Below the pieces are notes generated by a model. That model saw only the letters and a program-made list of their open reading frames with translations. It was not told the origin of the DNA and searched no databases. A program made the position numbers and the translations under genes. A stretch of 64,000 nucleotides of DNA from Methylohalobius sp964654415. GTDB taxonomy: Bacteria > Pseudomonadota > Gammaproteobacteria > Methylococcales > Methylothermaceae. Shown piece by piece: positions 31,478 through 40,868 of the stretch. Location of the stretch: assembly GCA_964654415.1 (NCBI GenBank), contig CAZZIP010000012.1:17031-81030 (forward strand). Direction: 5' to 3'. Every line of letters begins with the position of its first letter. The first letter of the stretch is position 1.

Positions 31478-32917
31478 ATGTGCAAAAGGGGGATTTGTAT
31501 TGGGTTTTATGTCTTGGGGCTTACGCTTGCCTTGGCTCATGCTGAAGAACCTTGGAAACTGGAAACGGAAGGGCCTTACGCTACCCGATGGCGCCTGGAA
31601 GTGACTGACCGGATCCGGGGCGAGTTCGTCGATTGGTTTAACTCAAAGACGCGCGAGAGCACTTACAACTTTACCGCCAACAAATTCCAGCTGGGCCTTA
31701 GAGTCCTGCACCCCAACCTGGAGAGTTTTGTCCAGTTCCAGGACACGTTCCTGACCGGGATACCCAAAAATGGGGTCGGGGTAGGGGCCAACTATTTTCA
31801 AAACACCCCCGAGACCACTGGCAACCGCGCTTTCCTGCGCCAGGGCTGGGCAAGATTGAAATACGGCCCTTTCTACCTGCAGGGCGGACGCCAGCTGTAT
31901 TCGGATTCCGCCCAGGGGGCAGCTTTTCATCCGGCGCTGAAATGGATTCAAGACTTCCGCTTGGCTCAGCGCTTGATCGGTCCGTTCGAATACACTCACA
32001 CCGGCAGGAGCTTTGACGGCGGCACTTTAGGGGTGCTCACCGAGGATTTCGAGCTTGCTGGCTTTGCCTTCATGCCGACCTTCGGCGGCTTTGAGATCGC
32101 CGGCCAAAGCACCATCACCGACCTCCACGTCGCCGGCGTTACCCTGAACCTGCGCGACTCGAAGGCTTTTGGCAACACCTTAGGCCGGCTGTTTTGGACC
32201 TATTACGACGATAACCGCAGGCTGGTGGCCGCCGACAACCGCCCGCTTCCCGTGCGCCAGAAAACGCGCAGCGAAGAGATCCGCATCCACACTTTAGGTA
32301 CTTCTGCTGCCCGGCTTTGGGCTTTGGGGCCTGGACTGCTGGATACCACCGCGTATTTCTACGGCCAGTTCGGCGACTGGCAAACGCAAGACCACCGCGC
32401 CTTCGCGTATGGAGTTGAGGCCGGCTATCAACTGCCCGATCTTTGGGGGGCGCCCTGGCTTCGGGCGGGGATCAACACAGGCTCGGGCGATTCCAGTCCC
32501 AACGACGGCACCCACAAGACCTTCTTCCAGATGCTGCCGACCGCCTGGCTGTATGCCCAGTTTCCGTTTTACAACATGATGAACAACCAGGATGTATTTG
32601 CCCAATTGATCGTAAAACCCCATCCCATGGTAACGGTGCGCGCCGACTTCCACTGGCTCAAGCTCAAAGAATCCAAAGACTTAGTTTATGCCGGCGCCGG
32701 GGCGACCTCCGACCGCGTATTCGGTTTTGCCGGCTCTCCCAGCGGAGGATCCAGGGAGCTGGCTTATCTCGCCCACGTGATGCTCAGCGTCAAACCGATC
32801 TCGTTCCTTTGTTTCAACCTCCTGTACGCCCACGCCTTTGGCCAGGAGGCGGTCGATCCCCAGTTCTCAGGCCGGCAAGCTAATTACGGCTTCGCCGAGG
32901 CGATCGTTTCGTTTTGA
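31478..32917 (+). CDS. outer-membrane porin, alginate-export (AlgE-like) family
   Basis: The 479-residue precursor has a signal peptide ending near ALAHAEEP. The mature chain alternates hydrophobic and polar residues with many aromatic girdle residues and ends in F (FAEAIVSF), as outer-membrane beta barrels do. The start RWRLEVTDRIRGEFVDWF matches the alginate_exp family. Members next to nrt genes are thought to let nitrate cross the outer membrane. It follows nrtC by 33 bases and overlaps the convergent transglycosylase gene by 38 bases. Confidence 0.85.
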   Translation: MCKRGICIGFYVLGLTLALAHAEEPWKLETEGPYATRWRLEVTDRIRGEFVDWFNSKTRESTYNFTANKFQLGLRVLHPNLESFVQFQDTFLTGIPKNGVGVGANYFQNTPETTGNRAFLRQGWARLKYGPFYLQGGRQLYSDSAQGAAFHPALKWIQDFRLAQRLIGPFEYTHTGRSFDGGTLGVLTEDFELAGFAFMPTFGGFEIAGQSTITDLHVAGVTLNLRDSKAFGNTLGRLFWTYYDDNRRLVAADNRPLPVRQKTRSEEIRIHTLGTSAARLWALGPGLLDTTAYFYGQFGDWQTQDHRAFAYGVEAGYQLPDLWGAPWLRAGINTGSGDSSPNDGTHKTFFQMLPTAWLYAQFPFYNMMNNQDVFAQLIVKPHPMVTVRADFHWLKLKESKDLVYAGAGATSDRVFGFAGSPSGGSRELAYLAHVMLSVKPISFLCFNLLYAHAFGQEAVDPQFSGRQANYGFAEAIVSF

Positions 32918-34091
32918 CCGGAGCGCGCTTGACAATCTTGACAGTCTTGGGGCGAGCAGTAGCTCGAGGGCGCGCCTTGATGATGGGCTTTTCCAAAGCG
33001 GCAAGCTGTACCGGAGGAAGCTCTGCCGCTTTAGCTTTAGCAAAGCGCAGGTCAAGGTCTGGGAAAAACCTTTCAGGCTGGCCGGCCACCTCGCACGCGG
33101 CCAGGAACTCGGCGTAATAATTGCGCGAGGCAAAGCCGAACAAGGGGTGGTCGTATTCGCGCACGATTTTAATAAAGTCGTCGCCGTGCTGTTCTTTGGC
33201 GCGCTTCATGCCGCTTATGCCGTGGTTATAAGAAGTGATTGCCAGCGGCCAACTCCCGAGCCGCTCGTAAGCCGATTTCAAATAACGCGCCGCGCCGTGG
33301 GCAGAAAGCACAGGATTTAGGCGAGCCTCCATGCTGTCGTCGCCGATGAAGGTCCGGGCGGCGCCGGGGGTAAACTGCCACATCCCCACCGCTCCGGCAG
33401 GGGAGCGCGCGGTGAGCTGGAAGGAAGATTCTACATGGGGGAGATAAGCTAGCTCTTCCGGCAGGCCGTACTGACGGAAAATCCCGCGGAACAGAGACTC
33501 ATAGCGCTGGCTGATCTCTAACCCTTTGCGGAAGCGCTCGCGTAGACCCCGCTGCGAACGTATCCGATCGGCCGCACCAAATACGGCTTTTTCTCCTACC
33601 CGCTGAGCGATATAGCGCGCTAGCTTTTCCTCCCAGGGGGAAAGCGCTTCGTTTTTAACGATCTTAGCCTCCAAATCCCGCAAGCGCTGGCGCCAATGTT
33701 CCAGGCGGCGCTCAATAAACGCCTTTTGCTCCGGGGTATAATAGCCGTCCTCGACCGGCTCCGGCAGGCGCACCACCTGATAGACGAGGTTCAGATAGCG
33801 GTTGTCGTGGATGACGACCTTATCGATTCCCCATTTGGCATACACTTTCCGCCAGAAAGCGACTTGGGGCTCCAACTCCTGCGACTTGGGGAAAACGCCA
33901 GCGATAAAGGCAAGTTTGTGCCATTTGCGCGAAGGCTCAGGCTTAGCCGCAGGTGGAGACGGCGGAACCTCCTGGCGGATGCTCACCGCCACAGGCTCAG
34001 GCGCCGGATCAGCTAGCTGCGGAGGCGAAGAGGCACAGGCAGTGACAAGCAGAGACGAAAGCCAAGCGGTGAAACGAAACCCAAGCGGCAT
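32880..34091 (-). CDS. membrane-bound lytic murein transglycosylase, MltD-like lipoprotein
   Basis: The 403-residue precursor carries a lipobox LVTACAS near residue 19. The SLT domain has the catalytic Glu in HVESSFQLTARSPAGAVGMW near residue 230 and the ITSYNHGISGM motif. It cleaves peptidoglycan glycan strands in the periplasm. No LysM repeats follow; instead the C-terminus is a basic tail rich in Lys, Arg and Pro. The charged, Pro-rich N-terminal linker is typical of an outer-membrane anchor. A GAGGAGG site precedes the ATG. Confidence 0.88.
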   Translation of the reverse strand: MPLGFRFTAWLSSLLVTACASSPPQLADPAPEPVAVSIRQEVPPSPPAAKPEPSRKWHKLAFIAGVFPKSQELEPQVAFWRKVYAKWGIDKVVIHDNRYLNLVYQVVRLPEPVEDGYYTPEQKAFIERRLEHWRQRLRDLEAKIVKNEALSPWEEKLARYIAQRVGEKAVFGAADRIRSQRGLRERFRKGLEISQRYESLFRGIFRQYGLPEELAYLPHVESSFQLTARSPAGAVGMWQFTPGAARTFIGDDSMEARLNPVLSAHGAARYLKSAYERLGSWPLAITSYNHGISGMKRAKEQHGDDFIKIVREYDHPLFGFASRNYYAEFLAACEVAGQPERFFPDLDLRFAKAKAAELPPVQLAALEKPIIKARPRATARPKTVKIVKRAPVKTKRSPRRSRN

Positions 34092-34225
34092 GACCTTCCT
34101 CCTCTTTATTATTCAATTCACACCACCTGCACCGGGAATAAAACAAGCCCGATCCCTTTTAGCTAAAGCGATTCAGCTACCATTAAAGTTAGAACAGAAA
34201 CCGCCTCGATGCAAGCGCTTATCTT

Positions 34226-35212
34226 CTAAATAGCTGCCTGCGCAGCGGCTTTGAGCAGGTCGAGAAGGTCAAACACCCGGGCGAGGTAGTGGTCGTGGAT
34301 TTTGAGCCGGCTTTCTCCATATCCTCGAAGTTCGTTGCCCAATCGGTCGATGAATTTTTCCAGCCGGCGGCGGTGAACACCCGTCGCGGCCAAGATTGGG
34401 TCGACGACGACGCCTGCCAGGGTAGAAACTACCGCCAGCGCTGCCATGACCGTTCCGACCGAAGCGACGATCAAGCCGGCAGAAGCGCTCGCCGGAAAGA
34501 TCGAGTAATACCAGGCGCCAAGCGTTGGACCGAGCCAGAAACTGGACACCGCAAGGTGATGAGCGATGGCGCCAGCCAAAGCAGTTCCTCCTGCCACCGC
34601 TCCCGGGGTGGCTTTTTGGAAAGCGGCATAGCCTGCGGCCAGGCTAATGATACTGGCAGCCAGGTCGGCCGCCGCTGTCCGGGCGATAGCGAGTTGGGCA
34701 AGATTGTGCTCCAGCGCTTTTCTGAAATCTGGTTCGTCCAGCTTGCGGCGGATGGTATCTAGATAATCCTTACAAATCCTAGCCAAGACAGGTTCGGCCA
34801 GAATCTCGGCGAGCAGGGCATCTTTGTGCGACTTGCGTTCCCCCTGACTGTAGGGAAGTTCTAACAACTCGGTGTAGATCAGCCATTCGACCTCGCGCTG
34901 GACCTCGGTCTTGAACCCTTTCGGCAGCCTGTCCAGGCGATGCGCTGCGCTTTTAGCCCCGAACTTGCGGCACAGCCCTGAAAGCGCCTGCAAAACAAGC
35001 GAGGGACCTGCCCAGATAAGATTCAACGGCGCCCGATATAAGTCCTTTCCTAGCGCTTTGCAGTGGAGCTTTAAGGCGCCGCGCATGGAAAAATACTCGG
35101 CTACGAACACAGGCACTTTCGCCTTACACGACTTGATATAGCGTTCGATGCCACTTTTTACAGCCTGCTCCAAAAACTCAGGAGCAGGGGACCGGTCATG
35201 GTCAATAACCAT
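34226..35212 (-). CDS. membrane protein of unknown function
   Basis: I do not recognise this 328-residue protein with confidence. Residues 1-170 are soluble-looking and helical. Residues 180-280 contain two or three hydrophobic, Ala/Gly-rich segments (ADLAASIISLAAGYAAF; GLIVASVGTVMAALAVVS) around GPTLGAWYYSIFP. The C-terminus is a basic helix. No signal peptide is present. The frame stays open upstream to the arsR promoter, but no standard start codon is available before the ATG at 35212. It is not obviously linked to its neighbours. Confidence 0.6.
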   Translation of the reverse strand: MVIDHDRSPAPEFLEQAVKSGIERYIKSCKAKVPVFVAEYFSMRGALKLHCKALGKDLYRAPLNLIWAGPSLVLQALSGLCRKFGAKSAAHRLDRLPKGFKTEVQREVEWLIYTELLELPYSQGERKSHKDALLAEILAEPVLARICKDYLDTIRRKLDEPDFRKALEHNLAQLAIARTAAADLAASIISLAAGYAAFQKATPGAVAGGTALAGAIAHHLAVSSFWLGPTLGAWYYSIFPASASAGLIVASVGTVMAALAVVSTLAGVVVDPILAATGVHRRRLEKFIDRLGNELRGYGESRLKIHDHYLARVFDLLDLLKAAAQAAI

Positions 35213-35286
35213 ATCAACATCATACCGACGAAGAAAATTCCAGGGAACAGTTTTGCAGATGGCCTGATAAAACTTGATCTTGATAG

Positions 35287-35299
35287 ATAATTCGATTAT
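35287..35299. promoter_or_regulatory. ArsR-type operator candidate
   Basis: ATAAT-TCG-ATTAT is a perfect short palindrome ending nine bases before the arsR ATG. ArsR repressors commonly bind AT-rich dyads at their own promoter. No ribosome-binding site is seen before the ATG. Confidence 0.45.
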
Positions 35300-35308
35300 T
35301 TTAAAAAC

Positions 35309-35641
35309 ATGGAATCATCTCAAGCTCTTGAGGCTCTAAGCGCCCTAGCTCAAGCAACCCGGCTTTCGGTCTTTCGCCTTTTGGTCCAGGCTGGCTCCAA
35401 TGGCTTTACCGCTGGCGAGATTGCCCGCCGGCTTGGAATCCCTAATGCCACTTTATCCTTCCACCTGAAAGAACTGGCCCAAGCTGGCCTGATCCGCGCC
35501 CGGCAGGGGGGGCGCTTTTTGTACTATGCCGCAGATTTCGCCGCGATGCAGGAGTTAATCGCTTTTCTCACTGAAAACTGCTGCCGGGGCAAACCATGTT
35601 TGCCCCAAGAGGAATGCGAACATGACCAACCCTCCCTATAA
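35309..35641 (+). CDS. arsR: ArsR-family arsenic-responsive repressor
   Basis: This 110-residue winged-helix protein has a recognition helix in IPNATLSFHLKELAQAG and a beta wing at RQGGRFLYYAAD. Cys pairs lie at the C-terminus (NCCRGKPC, then EEC) rather than as ELCVCDL in helix 3. Metalloid binding is therefore probably C-terminal, as in some ArsR subgroups. It overlaps arsC by 20 bases, so the two are co-expressed and probably derepressed by arsenite. Confidence 0.85.
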   Translation: MESSQALEALSALAQATRLSVFRLLVQAGSNGFTAGEIARRLGIPNATLSFHLKELAQAGLIRARQGGRFLYYAADFAAMQELIAFLTENCCRGKPCLPQEECEHDQPSL

Positions 35642-36122
35642 GGTCCTATTCTTATGCACCGGAAATTCTGCCAGAAGCATCATGGCCGAAGCCTTGCTTA
35701 ACGCCTTGGGGCAAGGAAGGTTTTGCGCTTTTTCCGCCGGCAGCCATCCTGCCGGATTCGTCCATCCTTTGGCCTTAGAGAAGCTCGCCAAAGAGGGTAT
35801 TCCAACTTCAGGGTTGCGCAGCAAGAGCTTAGAGGAATTTGTCCAAGCTGGGGCGCCTGAACTCGATTTCGTCATCACCGTGTGCGACAAGGCCGCCGGC
35901 GAACCGTGCCCGATCTTTCCAGGCCGCCCGATCACCGCTCACTGGGGGGTTCCAGACCCGGCCGCCGTCGAAGGTTCCGAGGAGGAAAAACGGCTGGCCT
36001 TCGCCAAAGCCTACGCCCTGCTCAAGCGGCGGATTTCGTTATTCGCCAGCCTGCACCCGGAGAGCTTAGAGCGCCTGGTGCTAGAACAAAAGGTGCGCGC
36101 GATCGGGCAGGTGGGACTATGA
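35622..36122 (+). CDS. arsC: thioredoxin-type arsenate reductase
   Basis: The 166-residue enzyme is of the low-molecular-weight phosphatase family. The P-loop is CTGNSARS near residue 12, and further Cys residues at VITVCDKA and EPCPIF supply the relay cysteines. It reduces arsenate to arsenite in the cytoplasm. No arsenite exporter (arsB or acr3) is in the window, which leaves the pathway incomplete here. The 3' end overlaps convergent cusA by six bases. Confidence 0.9.
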   Translation: MTNPPYKVLFLCTGNSARSIMAEALLNALGQGRFCAFSAGSHPAGFVHPLALEKLAKEGIPTSGLRSKSLEEFVQAGAPELDFVITVCDKAAGEPCPIFPGRPITAHWGVPDPAAVEGSEEEKRLAFAKAYALLKRRISLFASLHPESLERLVLEQKVRAIGQVGL

Positions 36123-39100
36123 GCCTTCTACCACCCGCCGTTTCCAAAGGGCGTAGATCGCCGGATAAACGGCAAGCTCTAGCAGCGCCGAGGTAACCAC
36201 GCCGCCGAGCATGGGGGCGGCGATGCGCTTCATCACGTCGGCGCCGGTGCCGGTGCTCCACAGGATGGGCAACAGCCCGATCAGGATGGTCGCCACCGTC
36301 ATCAGCTTGGGGCGGATGCGCCTGACCGCCCCCTCCATCACCGCCTCCTTGAGATCGGCAAAGGTCTGCATTCGCCCCTCCTGCTGGCGCCTGGCAAAAG
36401 CCAGGTCGAGATAAAGCAGCATCACCACTCCGGTCTCTGCGTCCAGCCCGGCTAAGGCGATAAGCCCCACCCACACCGCCACGCTCAGGTGGTAGTCCAA
36501 AAGATACAAGAGCCACACTGCCCCGACCAGGGAGAAAGGCACCGCAAGCAGCACGATCAAAGTCTTGGCCACCGAGCCGGTGTTGAGGTAAATCAGCACG
36601 AACACCAATGCCAAGGTAAGGGGGACGATAAACGAAAGCTTGGCTTGCGCCCGCTTGAGGTATTCGAACTGCCCGGACCAGCTCAAGTGCACCCCGGGCG
36701 GAAGGGCAACCTCCTTGGCTACCTTCTGTTTGGCTTCTGCCACATATCCTCCAAGGTCTCGCCCGGCCACGTCCACGTACACGTAGCCGACGAGCATCCC
36801 GTCCTCGTCGCGGATCATCGGCGGTCCTAGAGAGTAGCGGACGTCCACCAATTGCCCCAAGGGCAAAAGCAGCCCTTGCGGGGTGGAGACCGGCAGCGCT
36901 TTTAGTTTCTCCACCTCGTCGCGAAGCTCCCTGGGATAGCGCAGGATCACGGAATAGCGCTCGCGCCCCTCCACGGTCCAGGTGATGGATTTGCCGCCGA
37001 TCGCCGTCTCGATGACGTCTTGCACGTCGCCGACCGTCAACCCGTAGCGCGCCGCCTCCAGGCGGTTCACCGCAAGGTCCAGATAATAGCCGCCGCTTGA
37101 GCGGTCGTAGAATACGCTGCGGGTGCCGCGCAGGGGGGCTAAGACCTGCTCGATCTGGCTGCCTGCCTGCTCGATACTCTCCAAGTCGGGGCCGAAGACC
37201 TTGACTCCCAGGACGCTGCGGATCCCGGTGGCCAGCATCTCAGTGCGGGTCTGGATCGGCATCCAGAAGATGTTGGGCATGCCGGGGAAGCGAAGCGTCT
37301 TGTCCATCTCGTCGAGCAGCTCGTCGTAGCTTAAGGGGCGCTCCTCGGGCCACAGGCGCTGTAGTCCGGGTTTGAGCCAAGATGGCGCCCAGTCCGAATA
37401 CCAGCGCTTAATTGGGACTTTCCGCCAGGCCGAAGGGGCTTTAAGTTCTACCACCGTCTCGACCATGTTGAGCGGTGCAGGATCGGTAGGCGTATTGGCG
37501 CGTCCGATCTTGCCAAAGACCGTTTCCACCTCGGGAAAGCTTTTGAGCATCCGGTCCTGGGCCTTAAGGACCTGCTGCGCCTGCGTCATGCCCATACCCG
37601 GCAGCGAGGTCGGCATGTAGAGGATCGTCCCCTCGTTGAGGGGAGGCATGAATTCAGAACCGAGCTTTAAAAACAGCGGCAGGCTCAAACCCACCGCCGC
37701 CAGCGCCCCGAGCACCACGCCCACGCGAAAGCGCACGGCGAAAGCGACCACGGGTCGATAGAGGGCGATGAGCGCCCGGCTTAGTGGGTGGCGCTCTTCC
37801 GGGTGGATGCGCCCGCGGATGAACAAACCGGCCAAAGCGGGCGTCAAGGTCACCGCCAGCACGGCGGCGAACGCCATGGAAAAAGTCTTGGTGTAGGCCA
37901 AAGGCTTAAACAGCCTGCCCTCCTGCGCCTCCAGCGCGAAGATCGGGAGAAAGGAAACAGTGATCACCAGCAGGGCAAAAAAGATCGAAGGTCCGACTTC
38001 TTTTAGCGCATTCAGGATCACCTGTTCGCGCGCTAGCGGTTTTCCCTGGCTTTGCCATTCCTCCAGCCGTTTGTGGGCGTTTTCCACCATGATGATCGAA
38101 GCGTCCACCATAGCGCCGATGGCGATGGCGATCCCGCCCAAGGACATGATGTTGGCCGTCACCCCAAGGTAAACCATAGGGATAAAGGAAAGCAGCACCG
38201 CTACTGGCAAAGCGACGATGGGGATCAGCGCGCTGCGAAGGTGCCACAGGAAAACGACGATGACCAGGCTGACGATGGCCATCTCTTCCAGCAAGGTGGT
38301 CTTCAAAGTATCGATGGCGCGCTGGATCAGGTTCGAGCGGTCGTAGGTCACCACGATTTCCACGCCGCTTGGAAGAGCACTCTGGATCTCCTTCAGTTTT
38401 TCCTTGACCGCGCTTATTACCTTAAGGGCGTTTTCTCCATGGCGCATCACCACGATCCCCCCCACCGCCTCGCCCTCGCCGTTGAGCTCGCCGATCCCGC
38501 GGCGCAGGTCTGGACCGAGCTGCACCTGCCCCAGGTCGCGCACCAAAATGGGAACGCCTTGGCCGTCGGTTCCGACCGGGATGTTTTCGATGTCTTCAAG
38601 CGAACGGAAGTACCCCAGCCCGCGAACGTAGTGCTCGGTCCCGCTGACCTCCAGCACCCGACCGCCCACCTCGTTGTTGCTGCGGGAGATCGCCTCGACT
38701 ACGCGCTGGATGGGCAGGCGATAAGCCAAAAGCGCTTCGGGTTCCAAGGTGACCTGATACTGCTTGACGAAGCCTCCCACCGCCGCCACCTCGGCCACCC
38801 CCGGCACGCTCGCAAGGAGGTAGCGCAGATACCAGTCCTGAAGGGAGCGCAACTCGGCCAGGTTGTGTCTTCCAGTTTTGTCCACCAGGGCGTACTGAAA
38901 CACCCAACCCACCCCGGTGGCGTCGGGGCCGAGCTGGGGCTGTACCCCTTCAGGAAGCCTCTTGGCGATCCCCTGCAGGTACTCCAGCACCCGACTCCTA
39001 GCCCAATAGATGTCGGTGCCGTCCTCGAACACCACGTACACGAAAGAATCGCCGACCATGGAGACGCCGCGCACGTATTTCACTTTCGGCGCTGAGACTA

Positions 39101-39317
39101 AAGCCGAAACGATAGGATAGGTGACTTGGTCCTCCATGGTCCTGGGGCTTCTTCCAGGCCACTCGCTGTAGACGATGACCTGAACGTCGGAAAGGTCGGG
39201 CAAGGCATCCAGCGGCACGCGCACAAGCGCCAAGATTCCCCAGGCGCAAGCCAACCCCATAAGGAGCAACACCAAGAATCGGTTTCTGGCGCAAAGTTCG
39301 ATGAGCCTGGCGATCAC
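36117..39317 (-). CDS. cusA: RND heavy-metal efflux pump, CusA-type inner-membrane subunit
   Basis: This 1,066-residue, 12-helix proton antiporter belongs to the Cu/Ag class: MVDASIIMVENAHKRLE in helix 4, PLNEGTILYMPTSLPGMGM, and Met-bearing WMPIQTRTEMLATGIRS in the porter domain match CusA rather than CzcA. I chose the GTG at 39317, which overlaps the cusB stop as GTGA; the residues before it in the open frame look random. No outer-membrane cusC gene is seen, so the channel must come from elsewhere. Confidence 0.9.
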   Translation of the reverse strand: MIARLIELCARNRFLVLLLMGLACAWGILALVRVPLDALPDLSDVQVIVYSEWPGRSPRTMEDQVTYPIVSALVSAPKVKYVRGVSMVGDSFVYVVFEDGTDIYWARSRVLEYLQGIAKRLPEGVQPQLGPDATGVGWVFQYALVDKTGRHNLAELRSLQDWYLRYLLASVPGVAEVAAVGGFVKQYQVTLEPEALLAYRLPIQRVVEAISRSNNEVGGRVLEVSGTEHYVRGLGYFRSLEDIENIPVGTDGQGVPILVRDLGQVQLGPDLRRGIGELNGEGEAVGGIVVMRHGENALKVISAVKEKLKEIQSALPSGVEIVVTYDRSNLIQRAIDTLKTTLLEEMAIVSLVIVVFLWHLRSALIPIVALPVAVLLSFIPMVYLGVTANIMSLGGIAIAIGAMVDASIIMVENAHKRLEEWQSQGKPLAREQVILNALKEVGPSIFFALLVITVSFLPIFALEAQEGRLFKPLAYTKTFSMAFAAVLAVTLTPALAGLFIRGRIHPEERHPLSRALIALYRPVVAFAVRFRVGVVLGALAAVGLSLPLFLKLGSEFMPPLNEGTILYMPTSLPGMGMTQAQQVLKAQDRMLKSFPEVETVFGKIGRANTPTDPAPLNMVETVVELKAPSAWRKVPIKRWYSDWAPSWLKPGLQRLWPEERPLSYDELLDEMDKTLRFPGMPNIFWMPIQTRTEMLATGIRSVLGVKVFGPDLESIEQAGSQIEQVLAPLRGTRSVFYDRSSGGYYLDLAVNRLEAARYGLTVGDVQDVIETAIGGKSITWTVEGRERYSVILRYPRELRDEVEKLKALPVSTPQGLLLPLGQLVDVRYSLGPPMIRDEDGMLVGYVYVDVAGRDLGGYVAEAKQKVAKEVALPPGVHLSWSGQFEYLKRAQAKLSFIVPLTLALVFVLIYLNTGSVAKTLIVLLAVPFSLVGAVWLLYLLDYHLSVAVWVGLIALAGLDAETGVVMLLYLDLAFARRQQEGRMQTFADLKEAVMEGAVRRIRPKLMTVATILIGLLPILWSTGTGADVMKRIAAPMLGGVVTSALLELAVYPAIYALWKRRVVEGS

Positions 39318-40786
39318 TTTCCTTGCCCCTCCAGGCTGGCATAGACGGTGAACCGCCCGCGCACCTCGGCCTGGCCCGGGCGCTTTAAGCTTACCGTCAC
39401 TCCCCAAGGGCCGGCCATGGTGAAGCGCACCTTAGCTTGGTAGACTCCCTGCCCGAGATGGCTGGCCTCGGCATGATCGATCATCATCCCTGGCATGTCC
39501 ATGGTATATTCCAGGGCAACCTGGGCGTCGGTGACCGGCTGGCCGCGTTCGTCCACCAGGGTAAGCAGCAGGAGGTTGTCGCCCACCCGGGCCGGGTCGG
39601 GGTCGGTGGCGAGTTTGAGCTTGAACTTGCCCAAGGGCTTTTCTTCTGGGGCTTTGCCGCCCCCGCCCTCCATCTCCATGGGCTTGGCGCTTTCCATCTT
39701 CCAGTCGCCCATGCCGATCTGCCCCATCATCGCCATCATGCTCTCGGCGGCTTTGAGCTTGCTTTCCGAGTCGATCAGGAAGGTGCCGCTCGCCGCCACC
39801 TGCTCGCCTTCTTGCAAGCCATCCAAGACCTCGTAATACCCTGAGGCCGCCGTTCCCAGGCGCACCTCGCGCGGCTCGAAGCTTCCTTGTCCGCGGTCGA
39901 CGAAGACCAGCTTGCGCTCCCCGGAGTGGAGCACGGCGCTTTCCGGCACTGCCAGCTTTTCCCCGAGATTGACCTCGATCTCCAGCCTGGCGTACATACC
40001 TGGCTTAAGCTTAAGGTCCTGGTTGGGAAATACCAGCCGTACCGGGTTGGTACGGGTTTCGGCCTCCAGGTAGGGATAGAGATAATCGACCTTCCCGCGC
40101 CAGGTAGCGCCGGGAACGTAGGAAAGCCGCATGGTCGCCTCCTGCCCCAGCTGGACCAAGGGCAGATCGGATTCGTAAATAGAGGCAAGCACCCAGACGG
40201 TCGAAAGGTCGGCGATCTTGTACAGGGTCATCCCAGGCTCTACCTTCTGGCCTTTCAGCGCCCGCTTTTCGATGACGTAGCCGCTGATCGGGGAAACGAT
40301 CGTCTGGTAGAGCCTAGAACTTTTCCCCCGTTCCAAGTCCTGAATCTGGGCAGGCGTAAAGTCCCACAGAACAAGCCGCCTGCGGCTGGCCTCGACCAGA
40401 AACCTTGCCGACTCGAGCGCTTCCGGAAGCGGGCTGGCTTTCAGCTGTTCAAGCGTGCGCAGCGCCAACAGGTATTCTTCTTGGGCGCTCACCAGCTCAG
40501 GGCTGTAGATCGCCAGCAAAGGTTGCCCGCGGCGGACGAACTTACCGGTCGAATCCAGGTAAAGCTCCTTTATCCAGCCGGAGATCTTGAGCGTCACCTC
40601 GGCGAGCTTGCGCTCGTCGTACTCTACCCTGCCCAAGGTGCGGATGACTTTGGTCAAAGGTTTGCGTTCGACCTTGGCGTACGCGACGCCGATGAGTTGG
40701 CGTTGGTTTGGAGTGAACAGCACCTCCACTGGCCAAGCCTGACCGCAGGCCGCCCAGAGCGCAAAGACAATCAAAACAGCACGCAC
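39314..40786 (-). CDS. cusB: RND efflux periplasmic adaptor, CusB-type with C-terminal extension
   Basis: The 490-residue exported protein starts with GTG behind AGGAGG. The barrel-sandwich, hairpin and beta-barrel parts (VRRGQPLLAIYSPEL; IVSPISGYVIEKRALKGQKV) span residues 60-330. A Met-rich linker (MMAMMGQIGMGDWKMES) follows and may take up copper, silver or mercury. The last 120 residues form an extra beta domain (GDNLLLLTLVDERGQPVTDA) of the YtkA-like type. It bridges CusA to an outer-membrane channel. Confidence 0.88.
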   Translation of the reverse strand: MRAVLIVFALWAACGQAWPVEVLFTPNQRQLIGVAYAKVERKPLTKVIRTLGRVEYDERKLAEVTLKISGWIKELYLDSTGKFVRRGQPLLAIYSPELVSAQEEYLLALRTLEQLKASPLPEALESARFLVEASRRRLVLWDFTPAQIQDLERGKSSRLYQTIVSPISGYVIEKRALKGQKVEPGMTLYKIADLSTVWVLASIYESDLPLVQLGQEATMRLSYVPGATWRGKVDYLYPYLEAETRTNPVRLVFPNQDLKLKPGMYARLEIEVNLGEKLAVPESAVLHSGERKLVFVDRGQGSFEPREVRLGTAASGYYEVLDGLQEGEQVAASGTFLIDSESKLKAAESMMAMMGQIGMGDWKMESAKPMEMEGGGGKAPEEKPLGKFKLKLATDPDPARVGDNLLLLTLVDERGQPVTDAQVALEYTMDMPGMMIDHAEASHLGQGVYQAKVRFTMAGPWGVTVSLKRPGQAEVRGRFTVYASLEGQGK

Positions 40787-40868
40787 GATGCACCTCCTAT
40801 CTTGGCAAAACCCGATGGATAGCTTTAAGACGGCGATTGCCGCTTAAGGCCTTGGAGCTACCTACGGG

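Noticed and set aside
35213..35308. Upstream extension of the 328-residue membrane protein
   Set aside because: The frame is open, but it contains no ATG, GTG or TTG and overlaps the arsR promoter.
36117..39317. CzcA (Zn/Co/Cd) type pump
   Set aside because: Helix-4 and porter-domain motifs with Met match the Cu/Ag class.
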